A stretch of DNA of 64,000 nucleotides from Polynucleobacter sp. IMCC 30228 (GCF_021395205.1 NZ_JAJVCS010000004.1:1-64000), one strand, 5' to 3'. Positions 9,172 through 17,558 are shown, numbered from the stretch's first letter. Program-made: numbers and translations. The notes: a model not told the origin generated them from the letters alone.

Positions 9172-9205
9172 CTCCACATCTATTTTTTAGAGGTGTGGAG
9201 TTTTT
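9172..9205 (+). terminator. Hairpin plus T-run between binding protein and permease genes
   Basis: CTCCACA (9172-9178) pairs with TGTGGAG (9194-9200), followed directly by TTTTT. It lies 15 bp after the binding-protein stop and before livH, so it probably acts as a partial terminator or mRNA stabiliser that raises binding-protein level relative to the membrane parts. Confidence 0.7.
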
Positions 9206-9240
9206 CAGTTTGTGAATATTACTAAGGGATTGGGTTTTAA

Positions 9241-10125
9241 ATGCTAGAAAGCTTACAATATATTTATGCGCCACAGATGGTTAATGGTCTTTCCATTGGC
9301 GTAGCTGTGGTCCTAATGGCATTAGGCTTGACTATTATTTTTGGCCTGTTGGATGTTATTAACATGTCCCACGGTGAGTTCTATGCAGCTGGGGCCTTCT
9401 TCAGTGTGAGTCTTATGGCAATGGGTGTTTCATTCTGGCTTTGCCTGCTATTAGTCCCCTTATTGTTAGTGCCCATCGGTTTTGCAATGGAAAGGCTTTT
9501 GATTCAAAAAGTATTTCACTATAAAGATCGGCACATTCTCACTTTGTTGTTGACATTTGGCGTAGCAATGGTTTTAGAGGATGGATACAAGATTATTTGG
9601 GGTGCAAATCCAATTAAACCTAGCGCACCAATCTCGGGAGCTAGCGAGTTGTTGGGTGTAATGTTTCCAAATTACAGATTATTTCTGATGGTATTTGGCG
9701 CTTTAATTATTTTTGCTGTATGGGTACTCATTTACAAAACCCAATTAGGCGCAATCGTAAGAGCTTCTGCATATGATAAAGATATGAGCTCCTCATTGGG
9801 TATACCGGTGATGCGAGTTTATGCGCTGACTTTTGCATTTGGTGTTGCTTTAGCTGGCCTTGCTGGAGTGCTCTTAGCCCCTATCTATTCGGTATTTCCT
9901 ACTATGGGGCGAGACTTTATCTTGATGGCCTTTAGCGTTGTCATTGTCGGAGGTCTTGGAAGCATTAAAGGGGCAGTTGTTGCAGGAATTTTATTGACAC
10001 AATTGCAATCAATTTCTTCTTTATATATTTCTCCTGTATGGTCAGATCCTCTGGTATTTACTGTAATGGTTTTGGTATTGATGTTCAAGCCAACTGGTTT
10101 ATACGGGGGTATGAAAAATGCTTAA
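9241..10125 (+). CDS. livH: ABC importer permease, LivH type
   Basis: A 294-residue, very hydrophobic inner-membrane permease of the branched-chain amino acid family, with about eight membrane segments. GLTIIFGLLDVINMSHGEFY near residue 29 is the LivH signature, and the cytoplasmic loop contacting the ATPase (RASAYDKDMSSSLGIPVMRV) is present. Its stop overlaps the next permease by 8 bp. It pairs with LivM downstream to form the channel. Confidence 0.92.
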   Translation: MLESLQYIYAPQMVNGLSIGVAVVLMALGLTIIFGLLDVINMSHGEFYAAGAFFSVSLMAMGVSFWLCLLLVPLLLVPIGFAMERLLIQKVFHYKDRHILTLLLTFGVAMVLEDGYKIIWGANPIKPSAPISGASELLGVMFPNYRLFLMVFGALIIFAVWVLIYKTQLGAIVRASAYDKDMSSSLGIPVMRVYALTFAFGVALAGLAGVLLAPIYSVFPTMGRDFILMAFSVVIVGGLGSIKGAVVAGILLTQLQSISSLYISPVWSDPLVFTVMVLVLMFKPTGLYGGMKNA

Positions 10126-11101
10126 TCCCCAAGTAAGAGCCATTCGCCTCATTGAAATACTTTTACTAACATCAGCCCTTGTCCTGTTTATCGTTGGCAG
10201 CATTCTTCAAGATACATTCTTTCTCCGGCTGGCGACAGAATCGTTGATCTTTGGCGGACTTGCGATGTCAGTTGATTTGTTGTTGGGGATTGTTGGATTA
10301 TTGTCTCTTGGTCAGGCCCTATATTTTGGTTTTGGCGCCTATTTATCCGCCTTAGTTCTGAAAGAAATTTCTCCATCATTCTTTTTGGCAATAGGGATTG
10401 TGACCCTGTCGGCAACTGTATTAGGGTGGATTGCTAGCTTCGTGGCTCTTCGATCAAAAGGAGTGTACTTTGCGCTGATTACTTTTGGGCTGGCGCAGGT
10501 AGCAGCCAAGGTTGTCTATAACACTCGCAGCCTTGGAGCATCTGATGGCATGATGGGCGTACCCATTTTACAAATCTGGACGCCATTTGGCGCCATCGAT
10601 ACCAGTCAGCCAGGCTCATTTTTTCTGATTACTTTGTTGACTATTGGGGGCTTATACGCCGTCTTGAAATATTTTCTAACAACCCCAATGGGATCAATAT
10701 GGCATGCTATTCGATCTAATGAAGACCGCCTGGCTTACGTAGGCTATAAGTCCAAAGGGCCTAAGCAAGTTGCCTTTATTTTGGCTGCAGTGGTTGCTGC
10801 AGTATCTGGTGCTCTTTATCCGATGTTGAGGGGTTTCGTTTCGCCAGAGCTCATGTTCTTTAGTGTTTCTGGTAATGCCGTAGTAACAGTTGTTTTGGGT
10901 GGTGTAGGTACTTTAATAGGACCAATTCTAGGCAGCGTTCTTTTAACCGCATTCAAATCCATTATTGGAACTTGGACCGTTCATCACCATATTGTTATAG
11001 GAATAATCTTTGTGGTTATCGTTGTCTCCGCACCTAAGGGAATTTCTGGCTTGCTCGCTAAATACCTTAGTAAGAAACATTCTCATAAAGGGGAGGAATG
11101 A
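10118..11101 (+). CDS. livM: ABC importer permease, LivM type
   Basis: A 327-residue inner-membrane permease with multiple hydrophobic helices. LLLGIVGLLSLGQALYFGFG and ALRSKGVYFALITFGLAQ are typical LivM segments, and AIRSNEDRLAYVGYKSKGPK is the coupling loop to the ATPases. The charged tail KKHSHKGEE is cytoplasmic. It overlaps livH by 8 bp and livG by 4 bp, so the transporter genes are translationally linked. Confidence 0.92.
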   Translation: MLNPQVRAIRLIEILLLTSALVLFIVGSILQDTFFLRLATESLIFGGLAMSVDLLLGIVGLLSLGQALYFGFGAYLSALVLKEISPSFFLAIGIVTLSATVLGWIASFVALRSKGVYFALITFGLAQVAAKVVYNTRSLGASDGMMGVPILQIWTPFGAIDTSQPGSFFLITLLTIGGLYAVLKYFLTTPMGSIWHAIRSNEDRLAYVGYKSKGPKQVAFILAAVVAAVSGALYPMLRGFVSPELMFFSVSGNAVVTVVLGGVGTLIGPILGSVLLTAFKSIIGTWTVHHHIVIGIIFVVIVVSAPKGISGLLAKYLSKKHSHKGEE

Positions 11102-11856
11102 TGGAAAACGTAGAAATCATTCTTAAAGCAAATCATTTAAGCAAGCGTTTTGGCGGTCTTAAAGCGGTTGATGATGTTAGTTTTGAAGTGACGCGCTTAG
11201 GTGTCACTTCTATTATTGGACCAAATGGTGCAGGTAAGAGCACGCTCTTTAATTTAATAAGTGGTACTTTTATAGCTGACTCTGGTAGCGTTGATCTGGA
11301 TCGGTCGAATGTTACAAATATGAGTCCCGAAAGGCGGTTGTCATGTGGGATGGCCCGTTCTTTTCAGATTACCAATCTCTTTTTTGACCTCCCTGTAATT
11401 GATAATTTGAGAATAGCAAGTCAGGCGCTAGAGCCTCGTTCCCATTTATTTCTCCCTTTGAACAAAAGCACTATTGCAATTGCAAGAGCGAACGAATTAT
11501 TACAGGAGTTCGGATTATTTGATTGTCATGATCAGCTTGCAGGAGCCTTATCTCATGGCCAGCAAAGACGTTTAGAGATTGCAGTGACACTAGCAGCTCG
11601 ACCAAAGCTTTTGCTCTTAGATGAGCCCACCCAAGGAATGTCACAGGCAGATACTCAGGAGACTGCTGAGCTTATTAAGCAACTAGGATCAAAAATAACA
11701 GTGCTATTAATTGAGCATGATGTAGACCTTGTAATGGACTTGTCCAAAAAGGTCATCGTCATGGCGCAGGGAAAGAAATTAGCCGAAGGTAATCCTGAGC
11801 AAGTTCGCTCCAATCCACTGGTACAAACAGCATACTTTGGGGAGGAGTTGGCATGA
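11098..11856 (+). CDS. livG: ABC importer ATPase, LivG type
   Basis: A 252-residue ATPase. Walker A is GPNGAGKST near residue 42, the signature is LSHGQQRRLEIAV (a common LivG variant of LSGGQ), and Walker B is LLLLDEPTQGMS. The LivG C-terminal tail is present (EGNPEQVRSNPLVQTAYFGE). Two adjacent ATGs (11098, 11101) are possible; the first overlaps the livM stop by 4 bp. It forms the ATPase heterodimer with LivF. Confidence 0.92.
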   Translation: MMENVEIILKANHLSKRFGGLKAVDDVSFEVTRLGVTSIIGPNGAGKSTLFNLISGTFIADSGSVDLDRSNVTNMSPERRLSCGMARSFQITNLFFDLPVIDNLRIASQALEPRSHLFLPLNKSTIAIARANELLQEFGLFDCHDQLAGALSHGQQRRLEIAVTLAARPKLLLLDEPTQGMSQADTQETAELIKQLGSKITVLLIEHDVDLVMDLSKKVIVMAQGKKLAEGNPEQVRSNPLVQTAYFGEELA

Positions 11857-12563
11857 TTCTGGAGATGCACGATGTACATGTCAACCTTGGGTTGTCTCAT
11901 GTTTTACAGGGAGTTAACTTATCCATACGTCCCGGTGAGACTGTAGGTTTATTTGGAAGAAATGGGGTTGGCAAAACAACGATTGTTAAAACTATTGCCG
12001 GTTGGCATAGACCCTCTCAAGGAAAAATATTATTTCAAGGTCAGTCTATTGATGTTTTACCGCCAAATGAAATCACAAGACTGGGGTTGGGGTTGGTGCC
12101 TGAGGATCGAAGGGTGTTTCCAGGGCTAAGTGTTGAAGGGAATCTGAAGCTTGGACTGATGCAAGTTAAAGCAAGTGAGCGAAAGGCAGCAGAACAGCGC
12201 ATACAAATGGTTTTTGAGCGATTTCCCCGCTTAAGTGAAAGACGTGACCAATCAGGTACAACCTTATCTGGTGGAGAGCAGCAAATGTTAGCAATGGCGC
12301 GAGTATTGGTTGGCAATCCAAAATTACTATTAATTGATGAGCCTACTGAAGGGCTTGCTCCAATGGTAGTTGCTGATATTTTTCGGCTAATGGAGGAGCT
12401 TAAATCTCAAGGAATTTCAATTCTTTTGATCGAGCAAAATATTCATAAAGCTATTCATTTGTGCGATAGACATTATGTAGTGGAGCGTGGAAGGGTGGTT
12501 CTTGAGGGCAATTCACAAGATATGGAAGAGCGTAAAGAATTAATTAAACGAGTAAGTGTTTGA
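11853..12563 (+). CDS. livF: ABC importer ATPase, LivF type
   Basis: A 236-residue ATPase with Walker A GRNGVGKTT, the LivF-specific segment LGLVPEDRRVFPGLSVEGNL, signature LSGGEQQMLAMARVLVG and Walker B LLLIDEPTEGLAP. It overlaps livG by 4 bp and completes a five-gene importer (binding protein, LivH, LivM, LivG, LivF). The next gene, a broken Bug protein, begins 20 bp later. Confidence 0.92.
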   Translation: MILEMHDVHVNLGLSHVLQGVNLSIRPGETVGLFGRNGVGKTTIVKTIAGWHRPSQGKILFQGQSIDVLPPNEITRLGLGLVPEDRRVFPGLSVEGNLKLGLMQVKASERKAAEQRIQMVFERFPRLSERRDQSGTTLSGGEQQMLAMARVLVGNPKLLLIDEPTEGLAPMVVADIFRLMEELKSQGISILLIEQNIHKAIHLCDRHYVVERGRVVLEGNSQDMEERKELIKRVSV

Positions 12564-12582
12564 TAAATTAATGGAGAAGTTC

Positions 12583-12801
12583 ATGAAGGCTAAAAAAATA
12601 GGATTTTTTATTGCATTTGCAATTGGCATTCTTTCTGTTACTGCGAATCAATTATTTGCGCAAAGCCCAGTTTCATACCCAGATAAACCAATCACAATCA
12701 TTGTTCCTTATCCACCTGGGGGGTTTAACGATACCCTTGGCAGAATTGTTGGAAAAAAACTCAGTGATGCCTGGGGTGTAAATGTAGTGATAGATTGTTG
12801 A
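12583..12801 (+). pseudogene. Bug/TctC binding protein, 5' fragment truncated by a MITE-like insertion
   Basis: ATG 12583, preceded by GGAG, opens a normal Bug protein: signal peptide (KAKKIGFFIAFAIGILSV...FAQ), then SYPDKPITIIVPYPPGG and GRIVGKKLSDAWGVNVVID. The family continues for another ~250 residues (usual length 320-330), but the reading frame meets a stop at 12799-12801 inside the repeat element at 12797. No Bug-like continuation is visible after that element, so the 3' part is deleted. It was probably the last gene of the liv operon and is now non-functional. Confidence 0.85.
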
Positions 12802-12955
12802 TTTGCATCTAAAACTGATCCACCATTTGTATCTAACTTTAATCCATCCAAATGATATTGTTATCTTTGACTGACAGCCTATATTGAGCGGATGTTGGTC
12901 TGAAATTGGTTGCAAATTAGGGCGCTAATTGGGTTAGTTTTGTATACAAATCAAC
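12797..12955. mobile_element. 159-bp MITE-like element with IS21-like ends, copy A
   Basis: The left end GTTGATTTGCATCTAAAACT and right end AGTTTTGTATACAAATCAAC are imperfect inverted repeats of each other. Inside the left end a second related motif follows (TTTGTATCTAACTTT at about 12826), giving repeated terminal motifs as in IS21-family ends (assignment inferred). There is no coding capacity. The whole element aligns in reverse orientation with the copy at 22231-22390. It marks the break in the Bug gene. Confidence 0.68.
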
Positions 12956-12991
12956 AGTTTATCGCTTAAAAGGCTTATCTCGATTAATAAT

Positions 12992-13091
12992 AGGTTTAAA
13001 TTGTTGCATAAAAACAAACTAATAGTTTTTTTACATAGATAAAAATAAACTATTTCTAGTTTAAGTTTAAATTATTGTGTAAAATTAAACT
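12992..13091 (+). promoter_or_regulatory. Operator region of the abiE operon: direct and inverted repeats up to the start codon
   Basis: A ~29-bp unit starting AGGTTTAAATTGTTGCAT (12992-13020) recurs as AAGTTTAAATTATTGTGT (13063-13091), ending at the base before the abiEi ATG. Between them are the perfect palindromes AAACTAATAGTTT (13016-13028) and AAACTA-TTTC-TAGTTT (13047-13062). AGTTTAA (13064) and TTAAACT (13085) bracket the second unit. AbiEi antitoxins are known to bind repeats in their promoter and repress the operon, and this layout fits that. The -35/-10 are not assigned. Confidence 0.65.
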
Positions 13092-13853
13092 ATGAGTTTT
13101 ATAAATTCCAAAAAAATAAACCATTTAATCAGTGATTGGCCATCTGGCGCAGTCTATCTATCTTCATGGCTAAAGCAATCTGGCATATCCGGCCAACTGC
13201 TCAATCGTTATAAGAAAAGTGGATGGATATCGTCGGTAGGAAGTGGTGCCGTTAAGCGTGTTGGTGACGAGGTTGGATATCAGGGCGCATTGTATGCATT
13301 GCAATCCCAGCGCAATTCTTCTATCCATGTTGGTGGAAAGTCAGCCTTGGAGTTGCAAGGCAGACTGCACTACTTAAAACTAAAAACTACGGCGGTTTGT
13401 TTATTTGGGGATTGGAAGGAGCATTTACCACTTTGGTTTTCAAGTACGGATTGGGGGGTGTCCGTTGAATACCATCGCACTTCATTTCTTCCATCCAATC
13501 TCGAACTAGTAGAGTTCGAAGTTAAAAATTTCACCATCAAAATATCTAGTCCACTGAGAGCATTTCTAGAGTGCTTATATCTTGCTCCAAAAAAGCAAGA
13601 TTTGGTGGAGTGTTATGAGTTGATGGAGGGTCTTAATAATTTGAGACCATTGCAGGTGCAAAAATTACTAGAGGCTTGCGAGTCAATCAAGGTGAAAAGG
13701 TTGTTTGTTTTTATGGCCGAAAAAGCCGGACATGCTTGGTTTAAGCATGTGGATTTGAGTAAAGTAAATTTAGGCTCTGGAAAACGAAGCATAGTCATAG
13801 GTGGGCAATTAGATCCAAAATATCAAATCACGCTACCTAAGGGGCTTACTTGA
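13092..13853 (+). CDS. abiEi: AbiEi-type antitoxin/transcriptional repressor of a type IV toxin-antitoxin system
   Basis: A 253-residue protein with the AbiEi layout: an N-terminal winged-helix region (YLSSWLKQSGISGQLLNRYKK) followed by the AbiEi core (SGWISSVGSGAVKR... YALQSQRNSSIHVGGKSAL... HYLKLK) and a C-terminal domain with KVNLGSGKRSIVIGGQLDPK. In the known family the N-terminal domain represses the operon and the C-terminal domain counteracts the toxin without a stable complex. The stop overlaps the toxin start by 4 bp. Strong upstream repeats support autoregulation. Confidence 0.85.
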   Translation: MSFINSKKINHLISDWPSGAVYLSSWLKQSGISGQLLNRYKKSGWISSVGSGAVKRVGDEVGYQGALYALQSQRNSSIHVGGKSALELQGRLHYLKLKTTAVCLFGDWKEHLPLWFSSTDWGVSVEYHRTSFLPSNLELVEFEVKNFTIKISSPLRAFLECLYLAPKKQDLVECYELMEGLNNLRPLQVQKLLEACESIKVKRLFVFMAEKAGHAWFKHVDLSKVNLGSGKRSIVIGGQLDPKYQITLPKGLT

Positions 13854-14749
13854 ATACAAGTAACTACAGAGACCAGATTGAGTTGCTGTTAGATGTGCTT
13901 CCTTTGGTGGCGCAGGAAGAGTTTTTGGCATTGCATGGTGGAACAGCGATCAACCTTTTTGTACGAAATATGCCCAGACTGTCAGTGGATATTGACTTAA
14001 CCTATTTACCATTGGGGGATCGTCAAGAAAGCTTGTCACAAATTCATCTTGCGCTAGAAAGATTGAAAAATCGAATTGAGAAAATTTTAGGTGTAGCAGT
14101 TCAATATCAAACGGACACCCAGAAATTGGTTGCAACATCTTCAAAAGCCCAAGTCAAGGTTGAAGTTAATCCGGTAGGGCGGGGTTTAATTGCGCCAGCA
14201 CAAAAAATGATTCTTTGCGATAAAGCACAAGAAGAGTTTGATCGGTTTGTTGAAATCAATGTTGTCTCAACTGGTCAACTATATGGCGGAAAGATTTGTG
14301 CCGCATTAAATCGTCAGCATCCTAGAGATTTATTTGATGTCCAATATCTTTTGGAAAACGAAGGTTTTACAGATGAAATCAAGCAAGGGTTTATATACAA
14401 CCTGCTTTCAAGTAGCGCTCCTATTAACGAGGTTTTATTGCCCAATTTATTGGATCAACGAAAAATTCTAGAAAGTCAATTTGAAGGGATGAGTGTTGAG
14501 CCATTTACGTATTCAGATTTTGAAAAGGCTAGACAATCTTTGCTAGAGGCAATTCAGGGTGGGCTAACTTTAGAAGATCGGAAATTTCTGCTTAGCGTCA
14601 AAGATCTAAGTCCTGATTGGAGTGTTTATGACTTTAAAGATTTCCCTTCGGTTAAATGGAAGCTGCAAAATATAGAAAGATTAAGATCTGATAATCCAAG
14701 CAAGTATCACGAGCAACGCGATCAGTTGAAAAACAAATTAGGCTTTTGA
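13850..14749 (+). CDS. abiEii: AbiEii-type nucleotidyltransferase toxin
   Basis: A 299-residue DNA-polymerase-beta-like nucleotidyltransferase. HGGTAINLF (residues 29-37) and VDIDL (46-50) are the G-G-T and D-x-D motifs of AbiEii/AbiGii toxins, and KVEVNP supplies the third acidic position. GGKICAALNRQHPRDLFDV is a further conserved AbiEii block. Relatives stop growth by adding nucleotides to tRNA acceptor stems and can act as phage defence. The start is TTG overlapping the antitoxin stop (TTGA). The tRNA-like repeats begin 155 bp downstream. Confidence 0.87.
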   Translation: MNTSNYRDQIELLLDVLPLVAQEEFLALHGGTAINLFVRNMPRLSVDIDLTYLPLGDRQESLSQIHLALERLKNRIEKILGVAVQYQTDTQKLVATSSKAQVKVEVNPVGRGLIAPAQKMILCDKAQEEFDRFVEINVVSTGQLYGGKICAALNRQHPRDLFDVQYLLENEGFTDEIKQGFIYNLLSSSAPINEVLLPNLLDQRKILESQFEGMSVEPFTYSDFEKARQSLLEAIQGGLTLEDRKFLLSVKDLSPDWSVYDFKDFPSVKWKLQNIERLRSDNPSKYHEQRDQLKNKLGF

Positions 14750-14903
14750 GAATTTTTTAACAGCCGTATCTGATTGATAAAAAATCACTTTGGAGTAACG
14801 AAGTGCTAGACGGTTGTTCCAAATATTCTTAGGTTTTGAAAAACAAAGAGTGAGAGAGCAATTCTTTTTGGAAACAGGCAGTGAAAACTGTAGTGGTAAG
14901 CAT

Positions 14904-15007
14904 AATCCTTTGGTCCCAGGCTCAAGTCCTGGTGGGCCCACCATAAAAAAACCCTCACTAGCGATAGTGGGGGTTTAGTCTTTTGAGCGTTACTTTAAGT
15001 AACGCTT
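14904..15007 (+). repeat. tRNA-Lys-like 3' fragment plus terminator, copy 1 of a ~100-bp direct repeat
   Basis: AATCCTTTGGTC (14904) followed by a T-arm (CCAGG, loop CTCAAGT, CCTGG), TGGGCCC and ACCA (ending 14943) is the 3' 40 nt of a tRNA, best matching tRNA-Lys(CTT) by eye; no 5' half is visible. It is followed by a terminator-like stem (CCCTCACTA/TAGTGGGGG, about 14952-14973) and a second dyad (AGCGTTAC...GTAACGCT, to 15007). The unit recurs at 17559-17660. tRNA 3' ends are classical integrase attachment sites. The rest of 14750-15062 shows no gene. Confidence 0.72.
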
Positions 15008-15062
15008 AGGGGGGGGGATTGGGCATCCCAGGCCCTGGTCGATTGCATACACCTAATAAATG

Positions 15063-15443
15063 TCAGGTTGAGAGTTGTGCAAGTCCTTTGCCGAATGACC
15101 AATTCTCTGGAGTGTTGTCAACAATAGTTACAAAGATATCCTCTTTTCTAACTCCTGGATTGACAGTCAACACTTTTACCAATTCACTATATAAATTCAA
15201 TTTCATTTCTTTTGTTCTTAAAACAGAAGTGATGTGTATTACCACAACATCGTCAGAGCGATTTCCATTCCACATCATTTTATCGATCAGGAAATGGGAT
15301 TTTTTATGTTCCGAAATTATCTGAAATCGATCATTTAATAGAATTTTCCAAGAAGTTTGTAATGCTTGGTGTATGCCATCAGCTATTGCTTGAATATATT
15401 CTGGGGATTTTCCTTCAGCTAGTGAAATTTGTATCAATGGCAT
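15063..15443 (-). CDS. Tautomerase-family protein (4-oxalocrotonate tautomerase fold)
   Basis: A 126-residue protein starting MPLIQISLAEGKSPEYI; the proline after Met is the catalytic base of the tautomerase superfamily once Met is removed. The longer frame starting at 15497 would bury this proline, so the start at 15443 is chosen. At 126 residues it is the long form (two beta-alpha-beta units). The family isomerises keto-enol substrates of aromatic ring-cleavage pathways; the substrate here is unknown. It lies alone on the minus strand between two tRNA-fragment repeats. Confidence 0.8.
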   Translation of the reverse strand: MPLIQISLAEGKSPEYIQAIADGIHQALQTSWKILLNDRFQIISEHKKSHFLIDKMMWNGNRSDDVVVIHITSVLRTKEMKLNLYSELVKVLTVNPGVRKEDIFVTIVDNTPENWSFGKGLAQLST

Positions 15444-15546
15444 GCTTGCCTCCGTTATCAAGGTCAGCTCCGATAGCTGCTGATAAAATACTAGCATACC
15501 CTTTAGAACGCATAGTCCAGGGAGTTAGGAAACTAACACAAACCGG

Positions 15547-15586
15547 AATTTTTTGGTCCCAGGTTCAAGTCCTCTTGGGCCCACCA
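15547..15586 (+). repeat. tRNA-Lys-like 3' fragment, copy 2 (short)
   Basis: AATTTTTTGGTCCCAGGTTCAAGTCC...GGGCCCACCA repeats the tRNA 3' segment of the neighbouring units, but the terminator and second dyad are missing. The T-loop here has the standard TTCAAGT, while the 3' T-stem (CCTCT) no longer pairs with CCAGG, so it is not a working tRNA. It divides the 14904-17660 region into two cargo segments. Confidence 0.65.
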
Positions 15587-15683
15587 ATAATCTCAGCACC
15601 AACTCTAGGTTTGGTATTTTTTTGAGCGCGAATTTAATTTGCTTGATATTCTTGTCATCTACTTAACTAGCCCAACTGAATAA

Positions 15684-16223
15684 ATGAATATCAATGCTGA
15701 TTACAGTCAGAAGATCGTGATGAACCATCATGATTTGCCGTGGACTCTGAGCCCTGAATTAGGGGTAGAGAGACGAATGCTTGAGCGGCAGGGGGGTGAG
15801 GTAGCAAAGGCAACTTCTATTGTTCGCTATCAGCCAGGATCCAAGTTTCAAGTTCATACCCATGAATTTGGTGAGGAAATATTCGTTTTGGACGGGATAT
15901 TTAGTGATGAGATCGGCAATTATCCTGCAGGCACCTACATCATGAATCCTCCAGGCTCTGCCCATACGCCATTTAGTGATTCTGGCTGTACCCTCTTTGT
16001 CAAGTTGCGACATCTTGGTGCGGATCAAATAGAGCGAGAAGTAATTGATACAAAAACAGCTCCTTGGCATCAAGGAATGGTCCTAGGTTTAAATGTTATG
16101 CCTCTCATGCAGCAGGGTAGCGGGTCTACTTTAGTTCGATGGGCGCCGCAAACATATTTCAATCCACATCGGCATTACGGTGGAGAAGAGATCTTTGTGA
16201 AGACAGGGCATTTACCGACCTAG
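15684..16223 (+). pseudogene. ChrR-like double-cupin protein, truncated after the second metal-binding motif
   Basis: A 179-residue frame. The first cupin is complete: [15 protein letters not shown], then [18 protein letters not shown]. The second begins with [14 protein letters not shown], carrying the same H-x-H-x(4-5)-E metal ligands, but then reads KTGHLPT and stops, where relatives continue for ~40 more residues. The bases after the stop resemble a decayed continuation in another frame, so a frameshift or recombination is likely. Intact relatives are stress or anti-sigma-type cupins. It may be translated, but the second barrel is incomplete. Confidence 0.7.
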
Positions 16224-16387
16224 ATAAGCGGGTACCATTCAATTCTCTAGCCCCGTTCAACTTCTGACGGGCTCACCAGAAAAGTAAACCCCCGCTTTAT
16301 GTCATAATAAAATAATTTAGAATTTACCTTGCTATTTCTTTTGTAAATTAAAGTTCCGCCAACCTAAATTTTAATAGAGCTTTACAT

Positions 16388-17527
16388 ATGAAAAAATTTG
16401 TCTTATTGACTTTATCTACCTTCATTGCCGCTTTCCTAGTTTCTTGCAGTGGTAATGGAGATTCAGGATCATCGACATCAACTAGCACTACGGGTACATT
16501 TACTGCAACTGGCATGATGACAACTTCTCGCTCTATGCCAACGGCGAATTTATTGGCCGATGGTCGGGTACTGGTGGCGGGTGGAGTGGGACCTGCAAGT
16601 ATCGCTGTTGCCTCTGCTGATCTCTATGACCCTACCTCAAGAACATTTAGCGCTACTGGATCGATGACAAATCCGCGCTACGCAGCAGCCTCTGTGCGAC
16701 TTTTAGATGGGCGTATTTTTGTAGCTGGCGGTGAGGGTGTTGATGGAACTGGTATTAGTACTGTTGAAATTTATAATCCCGCATCTAGTACGTGGCAGGT
16801 AACCAGCAATATGAGTACCCCACGTGTAAACCCAACAGCAACATTACTCAATAATGGAAAGGTGTTGGTTGTAGGTGGATATTCCTACGATAGCAATTGC
16901 TGTGCTCTTGCTAGCGCTGAAGTCTACGATCCTACTACCGGAACCTTTTCTTCTACCGGATCATTGTCTACTGCACGTCGAAACGCAACAGCAACCCTAC
17001 TTAATAACGGTAACGTATTAATAGCTGGTGGCTATAATGGAACCAATTTAGATGCACCAGAAATTTACGATCCTATTACTGGTAAATTTAGTGTGACTGG
17101 CTCAATGGGTACACCTCGACGCTTTCCAACGGCCAATCTTTTGTTAGATGGAAAAGTACTGATTGTTGGCGGATATGGTGAAAATAATTCTGTCCTTGCT
17201 TCTGCTAGTTTATACAATTCACAAACTGGTACTTTTTCTTATACGGGTTCATTGAACATTCCCACTGGCCGACAAACATCCACACTGTTGATTGACGGCA
17301 AGGTTTTGATTGCAGGTGGATACGATCTGACAAATGTCCTTTCTTCTGCAGAGCTTTATGATCCAATTACAGGCACCTTTTCTGTTACTGGATCTATGAC
17401 AGTACCTCGCTGGCGTCATGCAGAAGCGCGTTTATTAAATGGTGATGTCTTAATAGTGGGTGGCGCAAGCGTGGGAGGAAACTCCGGCGGCGCAATTGCA
17501 TCGGCAGAGATTTATTCAAGAAAATAG
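16388..17527 (+). CDS. Kelch-repeat lipoprotein, predicted beta-propeller
   Basis: A 379-residue protein with a lipoprotein signal (Cys20 in LVSC), a low-complexity Gly/Ser/Thr linker and about six kelch blades. Each blade has the pattern PTATLLNNGKVLVVGGY ... SAEVYDPTTGTF ... TGSM; the diglycine and the Y-D-P/tryptophan-like positions recur about every 48-52 residues. Such proteins fold as propellers at the outer membrane or surface and usually bind sugars or proteins. No catalytic galactose-oxidase residues are evident. It lies just inside the right-hand tRNA-fragment repeat, so it is probable island cargo. Confidence 0.8.
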   Translation: MKKFVLLTLSTFIAAFLVSCSGNGDSGSSTSTSTTGTFTATGMMTTSRSMPTANLLADGRVLVAGGVGPASIAVASADLYDPTSRTFSATGSMTNPRYAAASVRLLDGRIFVAGGEGVDGTGISTVEIYNPASSTWQVTSNMSTPRVNPTATLLNNGKVLVVGGYSYDSNCCALASAEVYDPTTGTFSSTGSLSTARRNATATLLNNGNVLIAGGYNGTNLDAPEIYDPITGKFSVTGSMGTPRRFPTANLLLDGKVLIVGGYGENNSVLASASLYNSQTGTFSYTGSLNIPTGRQTSTLLIDGKVLIAGGYDLTNVLSSAELYDPITGTFSVTGSMTVPRWRHAEARLLNGDVLIVGGASVGGNSGGAIASAEIYSRK

Positions 17528-17558
17528 AGCTGAGTAAGGCCAATAATATTAGTTCCGG

